Shown: positions 8,058 through 16,902, counted from the first letter of the stretch. The stretch is 64,000 bases of DNA from Streptomyces griseocarneus (GCF_014655595.1 NZ_BNBL01000012.1:62001-126000), one strand, 5' to 3'. Notes: generated by a model not told the origin, from the sequence alone. A program made the numbers and translations.

Positions 8058-9320
8058 GTGCTGGTGGCGAGCAGGAGCGCGCCGGTGGCGGTGGACCGGT
8101 CCGTACCCGGGTTGATTGTCAAGATCGGCGACTATCCGCTCCACCACGGTGGGGTCGGCGCGATCCGCAGCCTCGGCCGGCTCGGCGTCCCGATGTACGC
8201 CGTCACCGAGGACAGATGGACTCCCGCCGCCGTCTCCCGCTATCTGCGCTCCGGCTTCGTCTGGCCGACCACCGGCACGGAACGGCCCGAGGAGCTGGTG
8301 GCCGGCCTGCTGCGGATCGGGCGGAGGATCGGCCGTCCGGCCGTGCTGATCCCCACCGACGAGGAGGCGGCGGTGCTGATCGCCGAGCACGCCGCGGAGC
8401 TGGCGGGCTCGTTCCTCTTCCCGCCCGTGGAGCGCGGGCTGCCGCGCCGGCTGGCCAGCAAGCAGGGGCTCCACGAGCTGTGCGTGGAGCACGGCGTGCC
8501 CTCGCCCGCGACGCTCTTCCCGGCCTCGTACGAGGAGATCGAGAAGTACGCCTCGGTCGCCGCCTTCCCGCTGGTCGCCAAGAACCGCGAGGCCTTCGAG
8601 CGGCGCCGGCACCCCGCCGTGCAGGGCACCACGCGCATCGGCGGCCCCCGGGAGTTGCTGGAGCTGGCGCGCGGCTGGGGGCCCTCGCCGGGGGTGATCC
8701 TGCAGGAGTACCTGCCGCGCGAGGAGGCGGAGGACTGGATCGTCCACGCCTACTTCGACGCCGAGAGCACGCCGCTGGCGATGTTCACCGGCGTCAAGGT
8801 GCGCTCCTGGCCGCCGCACGCGGGCATGACCGCCAACGCGTACATCGTCGACAACCCCGAACTGGCCGCCATGGCGGCGCAGTTCATCAAGCAGATCGGC
8901 TTCAGCGGGATCATCGACCTGGACTGGCGCTTCGACCGCCGCGACGGGCGGTACAAGCTCCTCGACTTCAACCCCCGCATGGGGGCCCAGTTCCGGATGT
9001 TCGAGAACGAGGCGGGCATCGACGTCGTCCGCGCCCAGCACCTGGACCTCACCGGGCGGTCCGTGCCCGAGGGGGAGCAGCTCGCGGGCCGCCGCTTCGT
9101 CGTGGAGAACATCGACCTGCCCGCCTTCGCGGCCTACCGCCGCAGCGGCTACACCACCCCGCACGCGCCCGCCCGCGCCAACGGCACGGAGCTGGCCTGG
9201 GCCGCGCGGGACGACATGAAGCCGTTCTTCACGATGCTCGCCCGCTTCGTACGGCCGGGCGTGCGTCATCTGTGGCAGCTGTGGCGTTCCAGGCGCCGGT
9301 CCGCTGCCGTCTCCGAATGA
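8058..9320 (+). CDS. ATP-grasp carboxylate-amine ligase-like protein
   Basis: A 420-residue protein of the ATP-grasp superfamily (COG3919-like): these enzymes use ATP to activate a carboxylate and join it to an amine. The N-terminal part (KIGDYPLHHGGVGAIRSLGR) is a pre-ATP-grasp fold. FPLVAKN and VILQEYLP are nucleotide-binding segments, and IDLDWRFD followed by LLDFNPRMG gives the Mg-binding acidic residues near 295-315. The C-terminus is basic. GTG at 8058 is used; GTG at 8064 is equally good, with a GAGGGGGG site before it. It is followed 108 bases later by an FAD-dependent oxidoreductase, and the two probably form one pathway. The substrate is unknown. Confidence 0.8.
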   Translation: MLVASRSAPVAVDRSVPGLIVKIGDYPLHHGGVGAIRSLGRLGVPMYAVTEDRWTPAAVSRYLRSGFVWPTTGTERPEELVAGLLRIGRRIGRPAVLIPTDEEAAVLIAEHAAELAGSFLFPPVERGLPRRLASKQGLHELCVEHGVPSPATLFPASYEEIEKYASVAAFPLVAKNREAFERRRHPAVQGTTRIGGPRELLELARGWGPSPGVILQEYLPREEAEDWIVHAYFDAESTPLAMFTGVKVRSWPPHAGMTANAYIVDNPELAAMAAQFIKQIGFSGIIDLDWRFDRRDGRYKLLDFNPRMGAQFRMFENEAGIDVVRAQHLDLTGRSVPEGEQLAGRRFVVENIDLPAFAAYRRSGYTTPHAPARANGTELAWAARDDMKPFFTMLARFVRPGVRHLWQLWRSRRRSAAVSE

Positions 9321-9387
9321 CCGAACGACCGAATGACCGAGTGACGAACGACCGAGTGGCAGAACGATCGTGTGACCGAGTGACAAC
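9312..9387 (+). repeat. Degenerate 8-bp tandem repeat
   Basis: Starting in the last codons of the ATP-grasp gene, about nine units of the form TGACCGAA / CGACCGAG / TGACCGAG follow each other, with substitutions and one deletion. They cover most of the spacer before the oxidoreductase gene. The pattern is direct in the sequence; any role is unknown. Confidence 0.75.
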
Positions 9388-9428
9388 CACGTGCAATGTG
9401 CCCGGCAGCAACGCCCTGGAGGGGACTC

Positions 9429-10634
9429 GTGACACTTCCGGTAGCCGTCATCGGGGCCGGCCCGTACGGCCTGTCGACCGCAGCCCACCTGAAAGCGCGC
9501 GCCGTGCCGACGCGCGTCTTCGGCTCGCCGATGGTGAGCTGGCGCGAACACATGCCCGTCGGGATGCTGCTGAAATCCACACCCTCCGCGTCGAACATCG
9601 ACGCCCCGCAGCCCGGGCACACCCTCTTCGACTACTGCCAGGACGTGGGGGAGCGGCGCTTCGAGTCGGACTGGGACGCCATCCCCGTCGAGACCTTCGC
9701 CGGCTACGGACTGTGGTTCCAGCAGCGGCTGGTGCCCCAGCTGGAACGCGAGCGGGTGGTGTCGGTGGAGCGGCGCGACTCCGGCGGCGGCTTCGAGCTC
9801 AAGCTGGACTCCGGGGAGCAGTTCGCCGCCCGCGCCGTGGTCGTGGCCACGGGCCTGAGCGGGCTGGCCCAGCTGCCGCCCGAGCTGGCCTCCGCCGTCC
9901 CGGCCGGGCCCTCGCCCACCGGGCCCGTCTCGCACAGCTCGCAGCACCGCGACCTGTCGGTGTTCGCCGGGCGCGAGGTCGTGGTGGTCGGCGCCGGGCA
10001 GTCGGCGCTGGAGAGCGCGGTGCTGCTGGCCGAGGCGGGCGCGGCGGTGCGGGTGGTCGCCCGGCGGCGCGGCGCGGTCCGCTTCGGGGCGGCGCCGGAC
10101 GGGCAGTCGCCGCTCAAGCCCGACACCCCCTTCGGGCGGGCCTGGTCGCTGTACGCGTTCTCGTACCACGCGGACCGCTTCCGGCACCTGCCGGCGCCGA
10201 CGCGGCGCTATCTGGTGCGCCGGGTGCTGGGGCCGCTGGGCGCCTGGTGGCTGCGCGAGAGGTTCGTGGGCCGGGTGCGGGTCACCGAGGGGAAGCGGAT
10301 CGTACGCACCCGCGTGGAGTCCGGGCGTCCGGTGCTGACGCTCGGCGGCGAGGGCGAGGGCGCCCCCGAGAGTGAGCTGCGCGCCGACCACGTCATCGCC
10401 GCGACGGGCTACCGGGTGGACGTGGCGGCGCTGGACTTCCTCGGCCCCGGCCTGCGCACCCGCCTCGCGGTCGCCGCGGGCGGGCCGCGACTGGGCGCCG
10501 GCTACCGCTCGTCGGTGCCGGGGCTGTTCTTCACGGGGCTGCCCGCGGCCGCGAGCTTCGGGCCGGTCATGCGGTTCGTGTGCGGCACGGAATACGCCTC
10601 GCCGCGCCTCGCCAGGGCGGTGGGACAGGGATAG
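9429..10634 (+). CDS. FAD/NAD(P)-dependent oxidoreductase (monooxygenase-like)
   Basis: The 401-residue protein has an N-terminal dinucleotide motif AVIGAGPYGLSTAAHL for FAD and a second one, VVVVGAGQSALESAVLL, near residue 180 for NAD(P)H. The C-terminal ATGY motif is in HVIAATGYRVD. This layout is that of class B flavin monooxygenases and the lysine/ornithine N-hydroxylase group, so N-hydroxylation or a related oxidation is possible but not shown. The GTG start follows GGAGGGGA by four bases; earlier in-frame starts lack such a site. It lies downstream of the ATP-grasp ligase and is followed by a clear terminator. Confidence 0.82.
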   Translation: MTLPVAVIGAGPYGLSTAAHLKARAVPTRVFGSPMVSWREHMPVGMLLKSTPSASNIDAPQPGHTLFDYCQDVGERRFESDWDAIPVETFAGYGLWFQQRLVPQLERERVVSVERRDSGGGFELKLDSGEQFAARAVVVATGLSGLAQLPPELASAVPAGPSPTGPVSHSSQHRDLSVFAGREVVVVGAGQSALESAVLLAEAGAAVRVVARRRGAVRFGAAPDGQSPLKPDTPFGRAWSLYAFSYHADRFRHLPAPTRRYLVRRVLGPLGAWWLRERFVGRVRVTEGKRIVRTRVESGRPVLTLGGEGEGAPESELRADHVIAATGYRVDVAALDFLGPGLRTRLAVAAGGPRLGAGYRSSVPGLFFTGLPAAASFGPVMRFVCGTEYASPRLARAVGQG

Positions 10635-10651
10635 ATCCGGCATTTCACCAG

Positions 10652-10687
10652 ACACCGGGCGGGCTGCGTCGTCAGCCCGCCCGGTGT
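10652..10687 (+). terminator. Terminator after the oxidoreductase gene
   Basis: A perfect 15-base-pair inverted repeat with a six-base CGTCGT loop begins 18 bases after the stop codon. It separates the ATP-grasp/oxidoreductase pair from the polyprenyl synthase gene. Confidence 0.8.
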
Positions 10688-10842
10688 TTGGCGGCCGGGG
10701 AGCGCCACGGGGAGGTCGGCGGGGAGCGCCTGAAAGGGACGGCGCCCACGGTGATCGAGAGCCGACCGGATACGCTGACTTTTGGTGAAGACAGCGACAC
10801 ATCGACAATCCCCGTGTTCGCAGGCAGACAGGAGTACCCCTC

Positions 10843-11853
10843 GTGACCGTCGTCGGGCCTTTCGGGCTGAGCGTGCGGGACCAGGCTCTTGAAGCCGATG
10901 TCCAGGCCGGGTTGGCCGCCGTCGAGGAGGGTCTCCTCGAGGCCACCAAGAGCGGCGTGCCCTTCATCACCGAGGCCGCCCAGCACCTGGTCCAGGCCGG
11001 AGGCAAGAGGTTCCGCCCGCTGCTGGTCGCGCTCGCCGCGCAGTTCGGCGACCCCTACGCCCCGGGCGTGGTGCCCTCGGCCGTGGTGGTCGAGCTCACC
11101 CACCTGGCCACGCTCTACCACGACGACGTCATGGACGAGGCCGAGGTGCGCCGCGGGGTGCCCAGCGCCAACGCCCGCTGGGGCAACTCCCTGGCCGTCC
11201 TGACGGGTGACTTCCTCTTCGCCCGCGCCTCGCACATACTGGCCGACCTCGGCCCGGAGGCCGTGCGCATCCAGGCCGAGGCGTTCGAACGGTTGGTAAC
11301 CGGCCAGATCCTGGAGACCGCCGGCCCGCGCGACGGCCGCGACCCCATCGAGCACTACCTGGACGTCATCGGCGGCAAGACCGGCTCGCTGATCGCCGTC
11401 GCGGGGCGCTTCGGCGCGATGATGTCCGGCGCCGACGAGCGGATCGTGGAGATCCTCACCCACTACGGAGAGCGGCTCGGCGTCGCCTTCCAGCTCGCCG
11501 ACGACGTCCTCGACATCGCCAGCGACTCCCACGAGTCCGGCAAGACCCCCGGCACCGACCTGCGCGAGGGCATCCCCACCCTGCCCGTGCTGCACCTGCG
11601 GGCCCGCGCCGCGGCCTCCGGAGACCCGGCCGACCTCGAGCTGTGCGAGCTGCTCGACGGCGACCTCACGGACGACGCCCGGCACGCCGAGGTGCTGCGC
11701 CGGCTGCGCGTCCACCCCGCGCTCGAGCAGGCCCGGCGCGACACCGTCCGCTACGCCCAGGAGGCGCGGGCGACGCTGGCCCCGCTGCCCGAGTGCTCCG
11801 CCAAGGCGGCGCTCGAGGAGCTCTGCGACCTCGTGGTGCACCGCGCCGGCTGA
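10843..11853 (+). CDS. Polyprenyl diphosphate synthase
   Basis: A trans-prenyltransferase of 336 residues that elongates allylic diphosphates with isopentenyl diphosphate. The first Asp-rich motif is DDVMDE near residue 92 and the second is QLADDVLD near 220; GGKRFRP and GGKTGSL are further substrate-binding blocks. Family members next to actinomycete nuo genes usually make the long menaquinone side chain, which would serve the complex I operons on either side. That role is inferred from position. GTG is preceded by AGGAG at 10830. A TACGCT -10-like hexamer lies at 10771-10776. Confidence 0.92.
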   Translation: MTVVGPFGLSVRDQALEADVQAGLAAVEEGLLEATKSGVPFITEAAQHLVQAGGKRFRPLLVALAAQFGDPYAPGVVPSAVVVELTHLATLYHDDVMDEAEVRRGVPSANARWGNSLAVLTGDFLFARASHILADLGPEAVRIQAEAFERLVTGQILETAGPRDGRDPIEHYLDVIGGKTGSLIAVAGRFGAMMSGADERIVEILTHYGERLGVAFQLADDVLDIASDSHESGKTPGTDLREGIPTLPVLHLRARAAASGDPADLELCELLDGDLTDDARHAEVLRRLRVHPALEQARRDTVRYAQEARATLAPLPECSAKAALEELCDLVVHRAG

Positions 11854-12113
11854 GCCGGCCCGGCACCGGCCCACGGCCCGGCGCTCCGCCTTGCGGCGGG
11901 GCGGCCCCTAGGGGGCGTCATACCGGAGGCGTACGGTGACTTGATCCCGTCGGCTGACGACTTCCGGTGGCCGATTTGGTGGAATCGAAAGCGTCTTCCT
12001 CCGGGGGAAACCCCGGACTCCAGCGCCTCCACCGTGCGGTCGGGCCACAATGAGCCTAGGTGTGGGCGAGTGCACGACGCGAGAGACCGCCGCCGACGAC
12101 GGAGGTAGAGCAC

Positions 12114-13445
12114 ATGGCACGGATCCAACCGACACCGGACACCGACGGCGCCGCCGGGCCCGACGGGGACGGTGGGGGAACGGGCCGCCGCCGTAAGGCC
12201 GTCCGCTACGCGGTCCCGGTCGCGGTGGCGGGCGTCGCGGCCGCGACGATCGGCATCACGTCGGCCTTCGCCGGCACGGGCGACCCCGATCTGCCGAAGA
12301 TCAGCGCGCAGGACCTCATAGCCAAGATGGCCCAGTCCGACACCCAGCGGATATCGGGCACGGTCAAGATCAGCACCGACCTGGGCCTGCCCTCGCTGCC
12401 CTCCGGCGCCTCCTTCGGGGCGGACGGCCAGGGTGGCAAGGGCGGCGGGAAGGGCGGCGCGGCCCCCTCCCCGGAGTCCAAGCTCACCGAGCTCCTCTCC
12501 GGCACCCACACGCTGCGCGTCGCCGCCGACGGCCCCGACAAGCAGCGCCTGTCGCTCGTCGAGCGCGCCGCCGAGTACAGCGTCATCCGCAACGGCGACC
12601 AGCTCTGGGCGTACGACAGCGCGAGCAACACCGTCCACCACTCCAAGGCCCCCCAGGCCCCCGCCGAGGGCAAGGGCAAGGGCAAGGACAAGGGCGGCAA
12701 GGGCGGGCAGGACGCGCCCAAGGGCCTCGAGGCCGCCTCGCCGCAGGAGCTGGCGAAGAAGGTCCTCGCCGCGTCCGACGAGTCGACGTCCATCACCGTC
12801 GGCGGCACCGCCAAGGTCGCCGGCCGGGACGCCTACCAGCTCGTGATCAAGCCCAAGCAGGGCGAGTCGACGGTCGGCTCGGTGCGCATCGCGGTCGACG
12901 CCAAGAGCGGCGTGCCGCTGAAGTTCACGCTCGCCGCCAAGAGCGGCGGCAAGGCGGTCGTCGACGCCGGCTTCACCAAGGTCGACTTCGGCAAGCCGGC
13001 CGCCGACACCTTCGCCTTCACCCCGCCCAAGGGCGCCAAGGTGACGGAGGCCGACGGGAAGGACGCCGGGAAGGGCGCCGGAGCCGGCCGCGACCACAAG
13101 AACGCCCTCCCCGAGGCGCTGGGCCTGCCCGGCGTCGGCGGCGACGCCTCCGGTGCCAAGGTGACCGGCGAGGGCTGGGCCTCCATCGCCCAGTTCTCGG
13201 CGGGCAAGGACGCCGGGGCGGCCGTCGCGGGCAAGGGCAAGAGCGGTGCCAAGGGCGGCGAGAAGAACGCCGCCGACGCCGGGGCGCTGCTGGACAGCCT
13301 CGGCGGCAAGGTCTCGGGCGGCTTCGGCTCCGGCCGGGTCTTCAGCACGAAGATCGTCAACGCCCTGGTGACGGACGACGGCAAGGTCTTCGTCGGCGCG
13401 GTCTCCAAGGACGCGCTGGTCAAGGCCGCGAACGCCGCGAAGTAG
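12114..13445 (+). CDS. LolA/RseB-like membrane-anchored protein (DUF2092 type)
   Basis: A 443-residue protein with a 30-residue cytoplasmic basic N-terminus, one membrane helix or uncleaved signal (about 31-53), and an extracytoplasmic LolA/RseB-like beta fold. Known relatives bind lipids or lipoproteins. Two low-complexity Lys/Gly linkers (for example GKGKGKDKGGKGG near 190) interrupt the fold. The ATG has GGAGGT eight bases upstream. It directly precedes an ABC ATPase and permease, suggesting an envelope-linked export or lipid-handling set; the cargo is unknown. A longer frame to 12060 lacks a ribosome-binding site. Confidence 0.82.
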   Translation: MARIQPTPDTDGAAGPDGDGGGTGRRRKAVRYAVPVAVAGVAAATIGITSAFAGTGDPDLPKISAQDLIAKMAQSDTQRISGTVKISTDLGLPSLPSGASFGADGQGGKGGGKGGAAPSPESKLTELLSGTHTLRVAADGPDKQRLSLVERAAEYSVIRNGDQLWAYDSASNTVHHSKAPQAPAEGKGKGKDKGGKGGQDAPKGLEAASPQELAKKVLAASDESTSITVGGTAKVAGRDAYQLVIKPKQGESTVGSVRIAVDAKSGVPLKFTLAAKSGGKAVVDAGFTKVDFGKPAADTFAFTPPKGAKVTEADGKDAGKGAGAGRDHKNALPEALGLPGVGGDASGAKVTGEGWASIAQFSAGKDAGAAVAGKGKSGAKGGEKNAADAGALLDSLGGKVSGGFGSGRVFSTKIVNALVTDDGKVFVGAVSKDALVKAANAAK

Positions 13446-13465
13446 CGGGCGGCCGTCCCCGTGTG

Positions 13466-13501
13466 GCCCGGGCGCCGGCGACCGCCGCGGCGCCCGGGCC
13501 C
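13466..13501 (+). terminator. Hairpin between the LolA-like gene and the ABC genes
   Basis: A 13-base-pair stem with a ten-base loop lies between the two genes. It could stop or reduce transcription into the ABC operon. There is no T run. Confidence 0.5.
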
Positions 13502-13538
13502 CCACGCGGCCGGCGGGCCGCACCCGAAAGGAGACAGC

Positions 13539-14525
13539 GTGGAGGAGGGCCGGACCGGGCCGAAGCCGTGGCCCGGAGCCGCCGAGGGGGCTCCCGTGGT
13601 CGAGACGCGAGGGCTGACCAAGCGGTTCGGCGCCCAGCTCGCCGTCGACGGCCTCGACCTGGTCGTGCCGCGCGGCAGCGTCTTCGGCTTCCTCGGGCCC
13701 AACGGGTCCGGCAAGACCACCACCATCCGCATGCTCATGGGGCTCATCGAGCCGACCTCCGGCACCGCCCGGGTGCTGGGCGAGGAGATGCCCCGCGGCA
13801 CGCGGCGCGTGCTGCCCAGGGTGGGGGCCCTGATCGAGGGCCCCGCCCTCTACGGCTTCCTGTCCGGCCGCGACAACCTCATGCGCTTCGACGCCGCCGA
13901 CCCCACGGCCGACGCCCGCACCCGCCGGGCCCGCGTCGGCCACGCCCTGGACCGGGTGGGGCTCACGAGCGCGGCCGGCAAGAAGGCCCGCGCGTACTCC
14001 CTCGGCATGAAGCAGCGCCTCGGCCTGGCCGCCGCCCTGCTCCAGCCGCGCGAGCTGCTGGTGCTGGACGAGCCCACCAACGGCCTCGACCCGCAGGGCA
14101 TGCGCGAGATCCGCACGCTGGTGCGCTCGCTGGCCTCGGAGGGCACCACCGTCTTCCTCTCCTCCCACCTGCTCGACGAGATCGAGCAGGTCTGCACGCA
14201 CGTCGCCGTCATGGCCCGGGGCCGGCTCCTGACCCAGGGGACGGTCGGCGAGCTGGCCTCCTCCACCCGCGGCAGGCTGGCCGTCACCACCCCCGACACG
14301 GCCGAGGCCGTGCGGGTCCTCAAGGAGCACGGAGTGAACGACCTCGCGGTCCTGGACGACCGGGTCACCGGCGAGCTGCCGGCCGGCCCGGCCACCGAGC
14401 TCGCGGACCTCAACGCCGCGCTCGTCCGGGCGGACGTGCGCGTACGGGCCTTCGGCACCGAACGCGCCTCGCTGGAGGACGCGTTCGTCGCCCTGACCGG
14501 GGAGGGCTTCGATGTCGCGGGCTGA
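13539..14525 (+). CDS. ABC transporter ATP-binding protein
   Basis: A 328-residue ABC ATPase. Walker A is GPNGSGKT (53-60), the signature is YSLGMKQRLGLA, Walker B is ELLVLDEPTNGLDP, and the switch His is in FLSSHLLDE. The C-terminal 90 residues resemble the extension of DrrA/CcmA-type exporters of drugs, peptides or lipids. The GTG start has AAAGGAGA five bases upstream. It overlaps the permease gene by 14 bases. It probably energises the permease as a homodimer. Confidence 0.93.
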   Translation: MEEGRTGPKPWPGAAEGAPVVETRGLTKRFGAQLAVDGLDLVVPRGSVFGFLGPNGSGKTTTIRMLMGLIEPTSGTARVLGEEMPRGTRRVLPRVGALIEGPALYGFLSGRDNLMRFDAADPTADARTRRARVGHALDRVGLTSAAGKKARAYSLGMKQRLGLAAALLQPRELLVLDEPTNGLDPQGMREIRTLVRSLASEGTTVFLSSHLLDEIEQVCTHVAVMARGRLLTQGTVGELASSTRGRLAVTTPDTAEAVRVLKEHGVNDLAVLDDRVTGELPAGPATELADLNAALVRADVRVRAFGTERASLEDAFVALTGEGFDVAG

Positions 14526-15420
14526 GGCGGCCGACGCGGGCGCGACGGCGGCCCCGGCACCGGCTCCCGCCCCGGCCGCGGCCCGGCGGTGGGGGCTCTC
14601 GCTGCTGCTCAGCGAGGTGACCACGACCTTCCGGCGGTGGCGCACGCTCGCGCTGCTGGGGGTCCTCGCGGCCGTCCCCATCCTGATCGGCATCGCCGTG
14701 AAGATCGAGACCGGCGGCGACGGCGGCGACGGCGGCCACGGGGGCGGGGGCCCGGCCTTCATCAGCCAGGTCACCAACAACGGTCTCTTCCTGGTCTTCA
14801 CCTCGCTCGCCGCGACCCTGCCGTTCTTCCTGCCGATGGCGATCGGGGTGATCGCGGGCGACTCCGTCGCCGGCGAGGCGGGCTCGGGCACGCTGCGCTA
14901 TCTGCTGGTGGCCCCCGCCGGGCGGACCAGGCTGCTGCTCGCCAAGTACGCGACGACGATGGCCTTCTGCTTCGCCGCGACCCTGGTCGTGGCCGTCTCG
15001 GCGCTGGCGGTCGGGGCGCTGCTCTTCCCGCTCGGCGAGGTCACGCTGATCAGCGGTACGACCATCGGGTTCGGCGAGGGGCTGCTGCGCGCGCTGGCCA
15101 TCGCGGCGGTGGTGGCGCTGTCCCTGGTCGGCGTGGCCGCGCTGGGCCTGTTCGTCTCGACGCTCACCACCAGCGGCGTGGCGGCGATGGCCACCACCGT
15201 GGGGCTGCTGATCACGGTCCAGATCCTCGACCAGTTCCCGCAGCTCAGCGCGATCCAGCCGTATCTCTTCCCGCACTACTGGCTGAGCTTCGCGGACCTG
15301 CTGCGCGACCCGGTCTACTGGGACCAGGTGCTGCGGAATCTCGGCCTGCAGGCGCTGTACGCGGCTGTGTTCGGCTCGGCGGCGTGGGCGCGCTTCACGA
15401 CGAAGGACATCACCGTCTGA
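14512..15420 (+). CDS. ABC transporter permease (ABC-2 type)
   Basis: A 302-residue membrane protein with about six hydrophobic helices and a short Ala/Pro-rich cytoplasmic N-terminus. The first extracellular loop is a Gly/Asp/His run (GGDGGDGGHGGGG). The segment AGDSVAGEAGSGTLRYLLVAP is the usual ABC-2 membrane landmark that contacts the ATPase. It starts inside the end of the ATPase gene, so both products are made together. Substrate unknown; the LolA-like gene upstream hints at an envelope component. Confidence 0.88.
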   Translation: MSRAEAADAGATAAPAPAPAPAAARRWGLSLLLSEVTTTFRRWRTLALLGVLAAVPILIGIAVKIETGGDGGDGGHGGGGPAFISQVTNNGLFLVFTSLAATLPFFLPMAIGVIAGDSVAGEAGSGTLRYLLVAPAGRTRLLLAKYATTMAFCFAATLVVAVSALAVGALLFPLGEVTLISGTTIGFGEGLLRALAIAAVVALSLVGVAALGLFVSTLTTSGVAAMATTVGLLITVQILDQFPQLSAIQPYLFPHYWLSFADLLRDPVYWDQVLRNLGLQALYAAVFGSAAWARFTTKDITV

Positions 15421-15456
15421 GGCCGGACAAGGGGCCGGACACGAGGCCGGACAAGG
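15421..15456 (+). repeat. Three short direct repeats after the permease
   Basis: GGCCGGACAAGG, GGCCGGACACGA and GGCCGGACAAGG follow one another just after the permease stop, before the terminator. The exact first and third units suggest slippage duplication. Confidence 0.6.
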
Positions 15457-15459
15457 GGT

Positions 15460-15502
15460 GAGCGGGTGCCGGGCCGTGGTGGGGTCGGCCCGGCACCCGC
15501 TC
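15460..15502. terminator. Bidirectional terminator, ABC permease / aminopeptidase
   Basis: A 17-base-pair perfect stem with a nine-base loop lies between two convergent genes and can serve both. Confidence 0.8.
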
Positions 15503-15528
15503 CATGGGGGGTTGGAACGTGAGGGGGG

Positions 15529-16902
15529 TCAGAACGTGAGCTTCCAGCTGCTGATGTGACCGGAGTCCTGCGCGGCCACGTCCTGGACGCGGAGCTTCCA
15601 GGTGCCGTTCGCCGTCTCGGCCGAGGCGTTGACGGTGTAGGTCTCGGTGACGTTCGCGGCCGAGTCGTTGGTGCTGGAGTTCTTCAGCCGGTACGCCTTG
15701 CCGCTCGGGCCGACCAGGTCGATGACCAGGTCGCCGCGGTAGCTGTGCCGGATGTCGACGGTGGCCTTGAGGCCGGTGGGGGCGTTGCCCTGCACGCCGG
15801 CGACGGTGATCGAGGACTCCACGGCCGCGCCCGCGTCGGGGATGGTGACCTGGGACTTGCTCTCGAAGACCTTGCCGGTGGGCGGGGTGGTGGAGCCGCC
15901 GCTCAGGGTCCACACGGCGTGGGCGATGGCGTCGCTGTTGTTGTCCAGCGCCGTGTCGTTGATGTTCGCCGTGGTGTCGCAGGAGGAGTGGTAGCAGCGG
16001 TCGAAGGGCTGGCCCGCGGTGCCGCCCCACTTCGCCGCCTGGGCGGAGGTCTTGGTGTAGTCGGCGCCGCTGAAGAGGCCGCCGACGCGGACGCCCGCGT
16101 TCTTGAACGGCGCGTGGTCGGACCGGCCGTCGCCCTCGGTCTCGATCTCGGTGGAGATGTTCTTGGTGGCGAAGTAGTCCTTGAAGACGCCCTCGAGCTG
16201 CGGGTCGTCGTCGTAGACGAAGTAGCCGGGGTTGGGCGAGCCGATCATGTCGAAGTTCAGATAGGCGTCGATCTTCGACCGCTCGGCGGCGGGCAGCTGC
16301 CGGACGTAGTTCTGCGAGCCGACCAGGCCCAGCTCCTCGGCTCCCCACCAGGCGAACCGCAGGTGCTTGCCGGGCTTGTAGCCCTCCTTGGCCACGGTCA
16401 GGGCGACCTCGAGGATGCCCGCCGAGCCGGAGCCGTTGTCGTTGATCCCGGCGCCGCGCGAGACGGAGCCCAGGTGCGCCCCGGCGAAGATGACGTGGTC
16501 GGCGTCGCCGCCGGGCCAGTCGGCGATGAGGTTGTAGCCGGTCGAGCCGTTCGAGGTGAACTGCTGGACGGTGGTGGTGAATCCGGCGGCGTCCAGCTTG
16601 CCCTTCACGTAGTCCACGGACGCCTTGTAGCCGCTGCGGCCGTGGGCGCGGTTGCCGCCGTTGGCGGTGGCTATGGACTGCAGCTGGTTCAGGTGGGCCT
16701 TGACGTTGGCCACGGAGATGTCGGGCGCGGCGGCGGCGGTCTTCCCGGCGGTCGCGGTCGTGGCGGCGGCGGTGGTGGGAACCGCGTTGGCCTGGACCGA
16801 GGAGACGCCGAGCAGGGCGGCGGTCACGGCGGCGCCGGTGGCGAGGAGGGCCGTGGCGCGTCGTGATCTTCGGGGCAGGGTGGGTCCGTTGAGTTCAAGC
16901 AT
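15529..16902 (-). CDS. Secreted M28 family aminopeptidase with P-domain; usual catalytic Asp replaced by Gly
   Basis: A 457-residue exported protein very similar to the Streptomyces griseus aminopeptidase. It has a basic N-terminus and signal helix (about 18-40), a short pro-region, an M28 domain (about 60-340) and a C-terminal P-domain with TYRL/NGTWKLRVQD-type strands ending SSWKLTF. The zinc ligands are recognisable: His in GAHLG, Asp in GINDNGSG, Glu in WWGAEELG, Asp in NFDMIGS and His in CYHSSCD. In the family the first motif reads HLDS, and its Asp is an active-site residue. Here it is HLGS, Gly145, codon at 16468-16470. Unless this is a read error, activity may be low or altered. Confidence 0.93.
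   Translation of the reverse strand: MLELNGPTLPRRSRRATALLATGAAVTAALLGVSSVQANAVPTTAAATTATAGKTAAAAPDISVANVKAHLNQLQSIATANGGNRAHGRSGYKASVDYVKGKLDAAGFTTTVQQFTSNGSTGYNLIADWPGGDADHVIFAGAHLGSVSRGAGINDNGSGSAGILEVALTVAKEGYKPGKHLRFAWWGAEELGLVGSQNYVRQLPAAERSKIDAYLNFDMIGSPNPGYFVYDDDPQLEGVFKDYFATKNISTEIETEGDGRSDHAPFKNAGVRVGGLFSGADYTKTSAQAAKWGGTAGQPFDRCYHSSCDTTANINDTALDNNSDAIAHAVWTLSGGSTTPPTGKVFESKSQVTIPDAGAAVESSITVAGVQGNAPTGLKATVDIRHSYRGDLVIDLVGPSGKAYRLKNSSTNDSAANVTETYTVNASAETANGTWKLRVQDVAAQDSGHISSWKLTF

Noticed and set aside
7614..11006. A 1130-codon minus-strand open frame
   Set aside because: It crosses the ATP-grasp and oxidoreductase genes antisense and has a low-complexity Arg/Pro/His/Gly composition; the sense genes have clear motifs.
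11751..14891. A 1046-codon minus-strand open frame
   Set aside because: It runs antisense to the LolA-like and ABC genes and has no recognisable domain.
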